A DNA stretch of 64,000 nt from Mimachlamys varia (GCA_947623455.1 OX392536.1:6877282-6941281), one strand, 5' to 3'; positions 11,541 through 23,629 are shown, counted from the first letter of the stretch. A program made the numbers and translations. Notes: generated by a model not told the origin, from the sequence alone.

Positions 11541-11905
11541 ATTTCTATATTAGATGTGAAACTTGTTTGCAAAATACTTAATTGAATTAAATCTGTCTTG
11601 ATAAAGAAATGAAATTTACAGTTGCATGCATGGGTACTATAACGTCACAAAAATTATGACGTCACAAATGTAATATTGACTCGGTTTTTTCTAAAAATAG
11701 AAACATCAGGTCGATATCACAAAATATGAACCTCCATGTGACCATGTTTTAACCAATGAGAATCATGGAAAGTCAGACCACATGTGACATATTGTGTTAT
11801 CAAATACAATGGAAACATAACATAAGTAAAGGTTTAAGGTTAAGCATAACATAATGAGTTTGGAGCGATACAAATTAAACAGATTCATGATTAAAACAAT
11901 TCTAA

Positions 11906-12045
11906 GAACCGAGTCATTGTAAATCACAACAAGTAAACACAATCATGAGCGTACATAAAAACTTCATATCACTTAAAGATACAAAATAGTTCTCAAAGAG
12001 ACAAAACTGGCGACAATAAATTTGCTCATAAATGAAGACCCCCAC
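11906..12045 (-). mobile_element. Retroelement relic (RT family, 3' region), unit 2
   Basis: This is the duplicate of the scrap at 44-180, with only scattered base changes. Confidence 0.7.
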
Positions 12046-12286
12046 TCGCTAGCATCTACGCAGACATGATGTATTAAAACTAGTTTCATAATTTTTGTTA
12101 CTCTGTATTGTTACGATGGGTGTTCCAAAAATAATGTCAATTGCATCGGTGCTCATATAGCGGAAGTGCTTTTGTTCATTTTAATTTGCTTTGCCCTTCA
12201 AAATACTCTCTGCCAGCCAGAACACCTTTTTAGCCGGTCAATCCATTTTTGGAAGCATTTTTCATACTCTTCAATGGGTACACCCA

Positions 12287-14092
12287 TCAGACACTGATAA
12301 ACAGCAGATCAAAGGGCATTTCTCGAATTGTATTTCTACCAGATAAATTATATTTAAGTTTTGAAAAGAGAAAATAGTCGCAGGGGGCCAAGTCTGGCGA
12401 ATACGGAGGGTGCGGAAGGACGGTATCCTTCTCTGACTCCAAAAAGTCAGTCACAGTACGTGCCTTGTGAGCGGGTGCATTATCATGCAAAAGTCGGACA
12501 TACTTAAGTCCTGTTTTGGGGCGGCGACTTTTGTAGTAGTTTTTCAACTTTCTCAGAACAACGTTTTTATAGAACTTGCCTGTGACCGTTCTGCCTTTTC
12601 GCACCGGGATTTGAATAGCTGGACCCTTATTAGTGAACAAAATAGCATATAAAACCTTCTTTACCGTTCGTATTCGGTTGGCAATACTTGGGCCTCTTGC
12701 ATTTATTAGTGGCCCATATTCGGTTGGCAAATTTCCGCTTTGGTTCAAAATAATACACCCAGGTCTCATCACCAGTGACTATATTATCAAAAGCCTTTTT
12801 ACTATATTTTGGGTACATTTTGAGAAGTTTTTGTTGCCATTGTTACACGCGTCTTCTTTTGCTCATCCGTTAACAAATGGGGTATCCATCTTGCATTTAT
12901 CTTTCTAACTTTTAGGTGTTTCTTCAAAATTGCATGAACTCTTGTTAACGACAAGTTTATCATTCGCGCCAATTGTCTTACGGTGAATCGAGCATCAGTT
13001 TGGAGGATATTTCGGATTTTTTCTATGTTACAGTTGTGGTATCGCACAACGCACCAAAAACTGCGTGCGTGCATCGTGCATACATCGTGCACACATCGTT
13101 CGCCCATGGTGCGCACAACTGGGCGATCTAAAGATCGTGCGTTTATGTGTGCGTTAGAATCGCACACACGCACGATTTGGTACAACAGGTCGATACATAT
13201 TACGGAACGAAAAACATATGGAACCCTCTTGTCCAAAAACTATTTAAATTCGCATCATATTTATTGGGATTATGTCAATTTAACAATATACAGTAAACAG
13301 TATTACAGTGACCATGAGACAGCTAAGGGCGGGTTTAGCTATCAGGTAAAAGAATAGAAATAACATGCCAGAGTTTTACCTGTCCCGTGTGCTGCGATAC
13401 GCTACGACAGCCATTACCGAGCGACCGTTATGAGACAAACTGGACTCTTATAATAAGTTATTTGAACACCCCCTCTCCTCCCCGCCATTTCACCTGTGTT
13501 TTCACACCTAAGCGAGTGCCCCGAGCCAGAGACATCTACATATATTGTCTATTTATAGGTGCAGAGTATAACTTGGTAAAAACTGGCAATATTTACTTGA
13601 ATGAGAACTTGTCAATGTGTGTTGAAAGTTTACATGTGTCTATTTGGTTTGTTTCAAAAACTACAGAAAGACTAATACTAATTTTAAGAAAGATATAGAT
13701 AGAACTATCAGCTAATGTAAATAGTTAAAATATAGAAATATGTTTAAAAACAACTAGCGCGAAACCGTATATATTGTTAAACCATTTCTAAATTTACATC
13801 AACCACGATTGTCATCGCACAATGTTAGTTTATCGTGCGCCCACATGTGCGTTAGAAATAATCGCCCAGGATCGCATCGTTCGCACATCGTGCATACACC
13901 GTTCGCCCATCGTGCGCCCACCGCACATCGTGTAACGTTGTGCGATCCCACAACTGTACCTTTGGTCGTAGTTGTTGCAGGACGACCTGGGTGAGCAGCA
14001 ATTTTCAGTTGCTGCTGACCAGCACTAACTTTACCTACCCACCTACAAACAGTCCTGTGAGACATTACGCCTTCCCCATAAATGTCACACAC
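12287..14092 (-). pseudogene. Mariner transposase pseudogene, unit 2
   Basis: The N-terminus (MCDIYGEGVMSHRTVCRWVG) starts at 14092 and is interrupted by the insert at 13031-13956. It resumes with the second helix-turn-helix (RFTVRQLARM). The GDETWVYYFEPKRK region near 12770 is intact here, unlike unit 1, and the DD34D C-terminus runs to 12287. The frameshifts seen in unit 1 are shared, so the gene was already dead before the tandem duplication. Confidence 0.9.
13031..13956. mobile_element. 0.9-kb non-autonomous DNA transposon, copy 1
   Basis: The ends are cagttgtggtatcgcacaac and the inverse gttgtgcgatcccacaactg, flanked by TA on both sides (13029-13030, 13957-13958). Unit 1 has the empty site, which proves the boundaries. 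Next to each end are clusters of gtgcga/tgcacga motifs, much richer in GC than the surroundings and probably transposase binding sites. No transposase is encoded. Related copies lie at 54302-55208 and 48235-49071, in the opposite orientation. Confidence 0.93.
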
Positions 14093-14419
14093 CTCGCGGT
14101 GAATATCTACAGCCTTTATGCCGAGTAATGACCTACCTTTTATAAAGGCCCTAATTTTAAGAACATTTTCACCTCGTTTTCCTGTGATTTTGTGTCTTGT
14201 CTACAGAATAAGCTATGGAACGATGTACACTGTACCGAGGCCAGTGAACATGTGGACGAATTATTTACCTGTGTCACGAGCCAGGGATCACTCAATCGAC
14301 ACGAGTTGGTTTTGTGTATAAATTGCACGATTTCCGCGAAATAAAGCACAGATGACATTATTTATGGAACACCCCTCGTATGGCACAATTGTAAACAAGG
14401 AGTTCAAGAAAACTTTGGT

Positions 14420-14635
14420 TTGATTTATTTTGTTTTATGTCCTATTAACAGCCAGGGTCATTTAAAGACGTGCCAGGTTAAGGAGGTGGAGGAAAGCCAG
14501 AGTACCCGGTGAAAAACTACTGACCTACGGTCAGTACCTGGCAACTGCCCAACGTGGGATTAGAACTCGCAACCCAGAGGTGGAGGGCTAGGTGTAGAAT
14601 GTCCGAACACCTTAACCACTCGGCCAACGCGGCCC
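14420..14635 (-). mobile_element. tRNA-derived SINE, unit 2
   Basis: This is the duplicate of the SINE at 1628-1845, with a few substitutions, including one in the head (cggccaacgc for cggccgacgc). Confidence 0.8.
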
Positions 14636-14639
14636 TATT

Positions 14640-15585
14640 CAGGAAAAGCTCCTTTATTGATATCATTACAATTTTACACAGTGGAATATGCCTTTAACAT
14701 GTCGATCGAATCATGGTCTGGAGACTGTAGTTTAATAAAATATTTTAATTAACATTTTAATCAACATGACTTAAGTTATGTAGGCGATGTAGAACTCGTT
14801 GGCTTCATGACTTTAATAAGAACGTCACCTCGTGTTTAACAATGACACGTGCTCATATTCTAAATAAATAAATCCCCATCTCCTGTATTGATTTACTTAT
14901 CAAATTTGAACATTTGATAGAGATCTAGTGTCTGACTTTTTATCAAAATAAGTTAATATATAAGCAGCAAAAATCCGGACTCTTCACTGTCCGCCGTATA
15001 TAAGATACATTTAGTGTAACGATATAAAATCGGGAGTTATTTAAGCCATAGCTTCAATGATGCTGACGAGTTATGTTATTAAAATCCAGTTTTGATTTCT
15101 GCTTAACATATACTTATACAAAATGTATGTGATGTAAATAACTATTTCTTTACTTCTCTAAAAAAGTGTTTTAATTACTATAAAACAATATTTTATATTT
15201 TGAAATTAGAGTTTTAGTCATATGACTTTGTAAAGACATCCATTAAAGTGAAAATGTAGATACTGTCGCGGTGATTCCTTTTAAAAGTAAATTATATAGA
15301 CTGTAACTGACTTCCGAACATAACTGCAATATGGCTATTATGAAAACTGCTCCCAAAATAATATGAGCAGCAAAGTAAGTTCTGGTGTTTCAGGCGAAGG
15401 AGTTTACGTGCAGCCATGACTCTTTGGTGTTAAATACAATGATATAAAACCACCATTAAGCCTCCATGTCATAGTTACATTAAGTATCACTACTCATAAA
15501 CAAACAAACAAAAATAACTCGAATTCTCAAAACGATTTTTGCATGTCTAAGATTTATTTATTTAATACCAGATTGAATAAAATTT
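14640..15585. other. Gene-free stretch of unit 2
   Basis: This is the counterpart of 1850-2800 and nearly identical to it. I see no coding or structural feature. Confidence 0.6.
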
Positions 15586-15589
15586 GTTA

Positions 15590-15757
15590 TAAGACAAAAC
15601 AAATAGAGAATACCAAGAATAAAACCATAATCCGAATTCAAAATCGATTAGACTAGGGGCAAGATATAAACAAGGGAGAGATTTACATGGAGACCCTTGT
15701 AAACGCACAAGAGAATAAGACCAGGTGTTCCGGAAGAGTTGCGAAACTTCGTCCCGG
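15590..15757 (-). mobile_element. Retroelement 3'-end relic (minus), unit 2
   Basis: This is the duplicate of 2805-2965. Confidence 0.75.
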
Positions 15758-15976
15758 ACATGGCACATGTCCAGGCTAGTACAGTACACCGATAGGATGT
15801 GGTGATTGGTGATAAATTGTAAGCTTCAATAATATCTGATATTTTTATCTAACACAAAAATAATGTATAACCATACACATACACAGAACTCAATTTATCG
15901 TGTAATTCCCTTTTTACCTTCATACTTGTCCCTTTTAGTTTGATTGTCCTAATCGTGGTATCCTAGACGAAGATCC

Positions 15977-16272
15977 TGTTTAATTGTATGTTACAAAGGT
16001 GGACGTTATGAATATACTTAATAATATGTCTACTTGTTGTGGTTGAGAATTGTGCATCCTTTCTCACTTGGAGGCTATGACATTTATATGGATGTTATCT
16101 ACATTTACATGAATGATGTCATCGATGAAGCAGACACTTTCTCTCTCGAAACATCTGGTCTTATTCTCTTCTACCTGTTAACGGTTCGTCGTATAAATAT
16201 ATCCTTTGTTCATATGTTGTCCCTAGTGAAACCAGTCTGTGTGTCTAGTATAAATGAAATAAAGATTTGTCC
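15977..16272 (+). mobile_element. Retroelement 3'-end relic (plus), unit 2
   Basis: This is the duplicate of 3185-3480. Confidence 0.7.
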
Positions 16273-16279
16273 GTAGAAA

Positions 16280-17240
16280 CCCTCTAAAAGTTATACTAAA
16301 CCTCATTTCCGATATCTCGTGTGATAGAAATCAAAATATAACTGAAATTGATATATCTGAGTCATGTTTTCTTATGACAGTAACATATCTTAGTTACATG
16401 TAAGTCATGACATGGATCAAAAATTCAAGACCAGAAATGTATTCGAAGCGAGAAATTTCGAACTCTCAACGGATACTTTAAACAGTTGAGCTACTGTAAC
16501 TCAAACATTAGCTTATGTAAAAAGTCGTCTGTGATCTACTCAATCAAATTATGTTTATTTACTTTCTCCTTTGATCAAATGCAAAGATACATAAAACCCC
16601 ATACAACTAACCTTAGGTATATTTTGTCAGACACCTAATACAATAAGTTAGGGAGGACGAATGCACGGCAAGACTTGGGTCGGTGGGGGTCCCGCACCAT
16701 CGAACTCGAGACAGATGGTGTATCCAATTTTTCGACATTTGGACATGCATCAGCCGGTTCAGACGTTCGACCTAATCAAGTTTCGCTACATTTAATTTTA
16801 TTTCAAACAATGATGTCGATGTGTATAAATAACGTTCAAATAACAAAAAATACATCAGGTAAAAATAAACAATTTCCACAAATTAAGATTTTAATGTATG
16901 AAAGAGCAGCAACACGTTGACGCGATAGCAATCAGCTAATTGATAAATCAATTATTTCAATTTTTGAATTCATCAATATATTGCAAGCCAATACAACATA
17001 CTAAAAATGTACTTGTTATTTAAACTTCTTTTTTAAAATAATATTGTTTATATATTTGTTGCCGTTTGCCACGAATCCATTAATTGATTTGATACATATG
17101 TACGTATATGTGTTTTATTCATTTAAAAAGCCTTAAAGTCGAAATAATAATTTTAAAATATGAATATGCACCAAATTTAGATTTAAAAACTGTTAATTGA
17201 AAGGCGACAGGTTGTAGAAATTGACACCAGCTTGTTATTA
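16280..17240. other. Upstream region of gene A2
   Basis: AT-rich, nearly identical to 3490-4450, with no recognised feature before the A2 promoter. Confidence 0.5.
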
Positions 17241-17247
17241 CATTTTC

Positions 17248-17254
17248 TATAAAT
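17248..17254 (+). promoter_or_regulatory. TATA box of gene A2
   Basis: TATAAAT lies 96 bases before the A2 ATG, in the same context as in A1. The leader differs by only a few bases. Confidence 0.65.
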
Positions 17255-17343
17255 TGAGTTGTATACACGTCCCTTCTCACACTCATACCGAGAGTTCTCC
17301 TGATGTTGTCCTAGCTTACAGCATACAACATCATCCTACAGTG

Positions 17344-20300
17344 ATGAATATTTCTCTTTTTCTGTTGCTGGTTGTGGCGATTCCAATGGTGCTCGCAGGG
17401 AGGTTGAGAAACAGAGAAAGAGGTATGTGTTTTCCGATTGATTACGTAGATAATAACAATAAGATTGCTTTAATATACACAATTGACCGGACATTTGTTT
17501 GTTTGATCTGGCTCGACTTGGGCATATTAATGTATAATCACAATGTATTTTCAGTTTGATGATTGTACAAAAAGCACATATGACAATAACCCCATTATAA
17601 TTATGCATAAGGTAAATTGTTCATTTTGAATCATAAAAACAAAATATGAATACAAATGATATAATTGCAAAACATATTGGTCAACAGGGATTTTGAAATA
17701 AAACAGTGGTACCCAACACCTTTCGTTTCGAAAAGTAATGGCACGGTACATACTATACTCATTTTCGTAGTACACAGTTTGAAGAACTAGTTTAATTTTA
17801 CTTCTAAATTCATAAATTAAACGGGTTTTACGCACCTACCCTTACCCTTCTGCTTAGAAATGTTTGATTCCAACCTTTTAGCCCCTAGCATCACTGAAGA
17901 ATTCTAGGAAGATGAAACAGCTGTATGATGCAGTTTATTTCATTTTTTTTCGGTGGTATACTGTATCTATAACTTAATTAAAAGGTGCAGCCCATGTGTG
18001 TGTTACGTAATATTTCATGATAGGGGATGGCAGACTATCCTGGTGGATGTTTTAGTCCCCGAGGTTTGCTGGAGCCTCCGAAGCTACAGTTAACTCATTT
18101 GAGTAGTGGCACGGTACAAATTTTCGTAGTACACGATTTGAAATTCTACAGTACATATTTAATATTGCATCTACATTAATAAATCAAATGGGTTTTACGC
18201 ACATGGCCCTTCTGCTTCTACATTTCCACATCTAAAAATTTTGGATTCCAACCTTTTGGCCGCTGTCATCTCTAAAGAGTTCTAGGAGGACGACGAAACA
18301 TCTGTATGATCGAGTTTCATTAATGTTTTCGGCATACTGTATCTATTACTAAATTTAAAAAGTGCAGCATATGCGTTTGTTACGTCATCTTTAAAATGAT
18401 GGAGTTTAGGGGCACCTTGCTATTAAAGTCCTACAAAAATATCAGTTTTTAATACATATATACTTTAGATTTGTATACAATTGCTTTCCTTCACAGAAGA
18501 CGTTGTTATCAAAACTGCAGACAAAGCGGAGAGACGTAATGAAAGGAAAATGCAAAGGCAAATTCCATACGATTCTGGTAAATATCGTTTAATGACCCAA
18601 TATACGTAACTTTCAGCAATAAATGAAGCAAACATTAAGCATTTGTTAATATCAACAATTTTTAAGATAAATTCCTAAATAGGTATCGGTTCACCAGCAG
18701 TTGAAACTCGGTATTTGTAAACTTGCTTCCATTTGGACATGCCGTCTAACTTGTGGTCCACACTTATATTATTTCTATCTTTTTAAAAATTTCTGTCAGG
18801 ACTTTTTTGTAGTAACCGCTCAGATGTAATTCGTTTTAGCTTTATTTTTGTATTGTTATCAACTGGGGTTTAGGAATGTTTCAGAATCACGAAAAAACAA
18901 ATCCCTGAAGATACGTATATTTTGCCTTAAATATAAAAACAATCAAAACAAAAAATAAAGTTCGGGGTTACGTCCTGCACAAAAATCAGTTTTAACATAC
19001 AAATTTAATTTAGATTTTTAAACATTAAATATGATTCTAGTGAATATCGTTTAATAACTGTTAAATGTATATATAATTGATTTAATTTAAATTCCATTTC
19101 TTTTTGTTAATTAAACTATTTCCGCCTGTTAACTATGCTCATGTCTGTTTTGCAACAAAAGAAACCAAGCAGTCTCCAAACAAACAAAAATACAACTTGC
19201 CAAAGGAAAAGGCGCAGTAAAGTAAGTGTAGGTTTACAACGAAGTCCAATTGAGAAGAAAATAACTCGGTTATATGAAAGCCTTAATGTCAGATTCAATA
19301 TATTCATTTATTCATTTAATAAACAAGATAGATTCAGGATTATTTTTGATGTATTTTCATCAAGTGTTTATTTTAACCAAACACTAAAATTCGGGATCAC
19401 TTTACCTTTTAAGTCCTTAACAAGAATCAGTTTTTAAAATACAAATATCGCTTATTTTAGTTTTATTTAAAAGCACAGCTTCCGGGCAAAGTTCTTGAAT
19501 AGTAGCACATGCATGCCTAAACAAGGTTGCTTCCCCTTGCTATCCTTTCTTGGTTTTTTTTGTATTTTTTTTTTTGTCCGGAAGTAATAATCCTTTTGGG
19601 AAACCGGAAACACGTCACACAATTACGTTACGTAACACAATTACGCTTCATCACATTCAGCTTCCATCGACAGACATTATCAATGTCTGATGCATTCATC
19701 GCTGTCATTGTTTCAGAAGCTGGGTTGTTTTGGGGTATTTATGACTTGCCGACTTAAACCTTGAATTTATAGAAATTGTATCTCTTTCTGAAACGGTCCA
19801 TGGATGATTCTCAGTAAATATCAGAGATTAACAATAAAGCTACGCACTTTTAATGCTTTGTCTTTATCATGTTACAAATCATTTCCTTCAAACTGCATAT
19901 ATCTATTTTACAACAGACGATGATATACAAACGCAGGACACATTGAAGGACCGTGCGGAGGGGAAAAGTCGTCGTGGAACCGAAGTCGATGTTGGTTAGT
20001 TTTGCACAGCTTAACGGAACCAAAATGTCATATATTTTATTTAATTTATTTTTCGTTACCTATACCTTAAAGTACATTTAAGTGTATACATTCCAAAACG
20101 CTTTGGTATTCTTTGATTCTTTTCCACAAAATCTCTCGATTTGAAGAGTAATATCAACCTTAGTCTCATTTTAAAATCAAACTATTGCTTGTTATTCAAA
20201 GGATAGCACTTTTGTTAATAAGGTAACGGCAAATCGTACTGGCTAAAAATGCAACAACTCATTCTTCTTCCTACAATATTCCAAACAGAAGCAGCGAATA

Positions 20301-22148
20301 CATTAGAGAATGTGTGAATCAGTTACATATGAACGCTGATTGTGCTTGAGTTGACGTCACTTCTGGAAAAAGTATAAATGTAACTTTCTAACATAACAAT
20401 AAATACTATTTTCTCTGAACAACTTGCTATTATTGAAGACACTTACTCTTCCGGAACACCCTGTCTTATTCTCTTGTACTTTTACCAGGGTATCTATGTA
20501 AATCTTTCCTTTGTTCATATTTTGCCCCTAGTTTTGAGTTCGGATTATGATTATTATTTTGTTCAAATTGCACGTCATGAAGAGAAAAAATCAGTTTTTA
20601 ATCCTTGTTAAATTATCTTTTTTTCATGGCAGGCATCAATAAACGGATACGGGACATGAAAAAGAAAATAATTTCAAACAGAAAGCGTCTGGTTGTTATG
20701 GAACCATCTGTCTTTCCCAAAAACTTCGTCTGGATTATATGTAAACCCGGTGCTGTGGTAATAATTTAACTAAACCAAATTATTAAATAGATAAACATAT
20801 CAGATACACACAAACTTTTTTTTAAGTATAGATAAAATACAATTACTGCCTTTTTAACAATGGATTTTGAATAAGCAATAGTCATAATAACGCTTACTAA
20901 CTCTATAAGTCAATATTTGAAGTACGAAAAACACTTTTGGTTATTGTTATTTAACAAATTGTGGTAGAACATACAACAAACTATTTACAGAAATCGAAGA
21001 AATATGTTATGATTTACTCTGTGTGTTCAATATAGGCTTAATAGTACCATTTACCTTGTGACATTATTTTAAATGGAGGCATGAACACCAACTTTAGCAT
21101 TTATTTTTCTTAGGCATGTTTTGCTTGAGAAGTGGAGCAGCACAAGGTACCCCATTTGTAATAAGATCAATCATAACTAATGTAGTAAAACAACATTGCA
21201 ACATAAAATGTTTGTGGTTGACACAAAAATCTTCTTCAAACCTGCGTAATGTACAAATATAAAATAATAATCATTTATTACATTTTTACCAGTGAAATAT
21301 CGAAAACTTTTCATTCTATACAAGTGATATTTTTCACTAGTGAGAAATATAATATTTTTCAGTAGTGAAACATATCACTTTTTCTTATTTGACCAATCAG
21401 AACCTTGCTTACAAATGACGTTTGGGAAAATCAGAAGCTGCCACTGTAGATTTTCATTTAAAAATGCAATAAACAGAATATCTAACAGTATCTTCAGTAA
21501 TACGAAACATATTGTCTCGTGTGGCTGATATTTTGATATTTTTTACGAGTGCGAATATTTCAAGATATTAGCCCCACTCGTGAAATATATTTAGTATTAC
21601 TGAAGACACTGTTAGATATCCTCTATATATATAAATATTAATGTAGATATGTTAATGAATACAGTTGTTTTTTTGTATTTACACCTAAAATGAAAATTGT
21701 AAAGCATTACATGTACTTTGGTGTATTAAAGGTAAAATGTTCAGACATAGATATTTCATTGATGCTAGGATGCAATTGTTCACTTACAAGTTTAGGGTCA
21801 TGTCCAGTCGCAGAAAAAGTGTTAAAAAATGCGAGAAAAACATAGTTTTTTGGCCACGACAAAACTTATGTGTGAAAATTAATTTGCGTAATTTAAAAAA
21901 AAAACACATATAAATCAGAAATATGAAACGGAAAAGTAGATGGAAATCCAGTTGCTAATGCTATGTTGTGGTGCCTTGATTTTTTTTCAAAATACATCTA
22001 TCGCTAATTGATTTTCGTACTCAAATCTTACACATCCGGTAATACCAAGATGACAACTGAAATCATACTTTCATTTTATTTTCTTTCAGATCATTTAGAG
22101 GATACCGTTGTGGCTGTTGATTATAAAGCTTTCGCAGTTCCAGAATAG
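17344..22148 (+). CDS. Gene A2: paralogue of A1, lacking exon 3
   Basis: Coding exons: 17344-17422, 18497-18577, 19917-19994, 20633-20757 and 22090 onward. Exon 1 is identical to A1 over all 79 coding bases. Exon 2 has about 12 changes in 81 bases, nearly all amino-acid changing (for example EDDDIK to EDVVIK). Exon 4 has about 13 changes in 78 bases, again nearly all replacement. Exon 5 keeps RKR and MEPS, but the tail differs (FPKNFVWIICKPGAV against LRKYFFELMCNPRFK) and is two codons longer. The A1 exon 3 equivalent is deleted; because that exon is 72 bases in phase 1-1, the frame survives. Total is about 123 residues with the proximal stop (22096-22098), or the distal stop at 22146-22148 if the phase-1 donor at 20741 is used. 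No frame damage is seen, so A2 looks functional. Confidence 0.7.
17810..18420 (+). repeat. Degenerate internal duplication in A2 intron 1
   Basis: Two repeats (about 17810-18130 and 18170-18420) share cccttctgctt, ttccaaccttt and the agttctagga region. They match 5015-5480 of unit 1. The exon-like part is destroyed in both by a TAG, and in the second also by loss of the acceptor AG. Confidence 0.5.
19021..19045 (+). pseudogene. Relic of exon 3 in A2
   Basis: Only the last bases of A1 exon 3 and its donor region remain (aaatatgattctagtgaat, where A1 has aaatatgattctggtgaat). The acceptor and the first about 60 bases are gone, and the donor G is changed. The deletion of about 125 bp removed the exon cleanly with respect to frame. 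Confidence 0.8.
20435..20580 (+). mobile_element. Retroelement 3'-end relic in A2 intron
   Basis: It carries cttactcttccggaacaccc, tgtcttattctcttgtactt and the gagttcggattatgatta end. It is present in unit 2 only, at the place where unit 1 has about 1.3 kb of different sequence. Confidence 0.75.
21275..21622. mobile_element. Fold-back element private to unit 2
   Basis: Unit 1 has the uninterrupted site near 10495, so this block of about 350 bp is an insertion. It has the end tacatttttaccagtgaaat and a hairpin at 21473-21620 with arms aatatctaacagtatcttca and its inverse. The loop is acgagtgcgaatatttc, like the element at 8540-9300. Confidence 0.75.
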
Positions 22149-22178
22149 TTGTTATGTGTAAAAAGATTAAACAGACGA

Positions 22179-22184
22179 AATAAA
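22179..22184 (+). terminator. Polyadenylation signal of gene A2
   Basis: AATAAA is placed as in A1, about 31 bases after the distal stop codon. Confidence 0.6.
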
Positions 22185-22514
22185 TCATCAACAGATATCA
22201 CATTTTTTATTTTCCTTTTTTTTTTATAAATAACAATCTTCGGCCTTGGCACAAATAGAATTACAGCGATACAAGCAATTTTATTATCATAATACATACA
22301 TTTATATCAATATGGATTAAAAAATGTATTGATATATCATTAATATTGATCCCTGTTTTTACTTTGATGTGATTAGCCATTATCTCGATATTGACTGATA
22401 TACATGTATGTTGCCCATAGAGGACAACGTTACAGTATGGCCACTGCACACTACAAATAGCAAAAGAAGACTTAAATATGCATGTATGGTAGAAATATCA
22501 GCTCAATCGACGGC

Positions 22515-22660
22515 AAATATATATCAATAATGGACCTTTGCTGAGGTCAATATGGTGTTATACCGACCTGGTAGAATAAAATAGTAACGCCCTATATTCA
22601 ATATTTTAGATTCTACCAGGTCGGTAAAACACCATTTTGACCGAATCAAAGGTCCTTAAT
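22515..22660. repeat. Long imperfect palindrome, unit 2
   Basis: This is the counterpart of 11395-11540. Here the inner arms ccgacctggtagaat and attctaccaggtcgg are perfectly complementary, so the unit 1 copy has decayed more. Confidence 0.75.
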
Positions 22661-22974
22661 TTCTATATTAGATGTGAAACTTGTTTGCAAAATACTTAAT
22701 TGAATTAAATCTGTCTTGATAAAGAAATGAAATTTACAGTTGCATGCATGAGTACTATACAGTCACAATAATTATGACGACACAAATGCAATATTTACTC
22801 GGTGTTTCTAAAAATAGAAACATCACGTTGATATCACAAAATATGGACCTTCATGTGACCATGTTTTAACCAATGAGAATTGAGGAAACTCAGACCACAT
22901 GTCACATATTGTGTCATCAAATACAATGGAAACATAACATAAGTAGACGGTTAAGAATAACATAATGAGTTTGG

Positions 22975-23018
22975 AGCGATACAAATTAAACAGTATTCAT
23001 GATTAAAACAATACTAAG
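22975..23018 (+). repeat. Stub of a third duplication unit
   Basis: About 44 bases match the start of units 1 and 2 (agcgatacaaattaaacag and onward through ctaag), then the sequence departs completely. This marks the right-hand breakpoint of the tandem array. It suggests either a duplication between short homologous sequences or a third unit that was deleted. Confidence 0.85.
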
Positions 23019-23429
23019 TTGTTGATCAGAATGTTTTAAGAAAATGCTATATTTTGTAAAGTGATATGTAGTGAGGTGGGTTTTTTTCTATGTTAAGTAC
23101 AACACGAATCCCTCTTAAACTTTCATATCACCTAAGATTACTTTAATATACATGGTTGGTTTTGACGATGAAGGAAACATCGTATAATGTACCATCAAAC
23201 ACATTTTCAAGGTTTCAATGTGGATGTATCCACCGTTCAGTTTCTTATTTAGCATCCTTTAACGTCTGATCATCGTATTGTATTTTCTTAGTTTATCTGT
23301 TCATTGGGATCAACGAACACCTTCCTAAACACCACAGATTACTGTTTCAGCTTTTTGTGGAATTCTATAGCGTAGCTACTTATTTTACAATAATTATTAA
23401 ACAGGTTATTCATCTTATATAAAGAAATC

Positions 23430-23575
23430 TTGTCGACTTGAATGCCAGCGCACGGGAGATCGTCCTGTGAAAGAATACCGGAGTACCCGGATAAAACCCA
23501 GGTGATCGGGCAGGTGATCTCAAACTGCTTCACGTCCGATCTAGGTATCAAACCCTGACCGCCTTAAACAAAGAC
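23430..23575 (-). mobile_element. Degenerate tRNA-derived SINE
   Basis: On the minus strand it has a B-box-like ggtttgatacc and the central atccgggtactccgg seen in the other SINEs, then a different 3' part. The head is incomplete. It is a relic of a related but distinct subfamily. Confidence 0.5.
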
Positions 23576-23629
23576 AAGTACACTATCGACTACACAAATC
23601 GACCGTCTTTTTATATTAATTTTCAGTTT

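Larger units (their letters stand above)
1..11863 (+). repeat. Tandem duplication unit 1
   Basis: The sequence starting at base 1 reappears at 11864 and again, briefly, at 22975, so this is the first visible unit of a direct tandem duplication. It may begin before the window. Stretches such as 1600-4600 match 14390-17390 almost base for base, while 4.8-10.5 kb is much more diverged and rich in indels. The unit contains one mariner, one SINE, three retroelement scraps and one whole gene (A1). Confidence is high because order and orientation of all parts are the same in both units. Confidence 0.95.
12114..14378 (-). mobile_element. Mariner transposon, unit 2, split by another transposon
   Basis: This is the same mariner as at 252-1588, with TA at both ends (12112-12113 and 14379-14380). 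It is lengthened to 2265 bp by a 926-bp element inserted in the N-terminal part of the transposase. Removing that insert restores the 1.34-kb mariner. Confidence 0.93.
11864..22974 (+). repeat. Tandem duplication unit 2
   Basis: This is the direct repeat of 1-11863, about 750 bp shorter overall. Private differences are a 926-bp transposon inside the mariner (13031-13956), loss of gene exon 3 near 19021, a retroelement scrap at 20435-20580 where unit 1 has about 1.3 kb of other sequence (8430-9780), and a fold-back insertion at 21275-21622. These events date after the duplication or are losses in the other copy. The unit carries gene A2. Confidence 0.95.
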
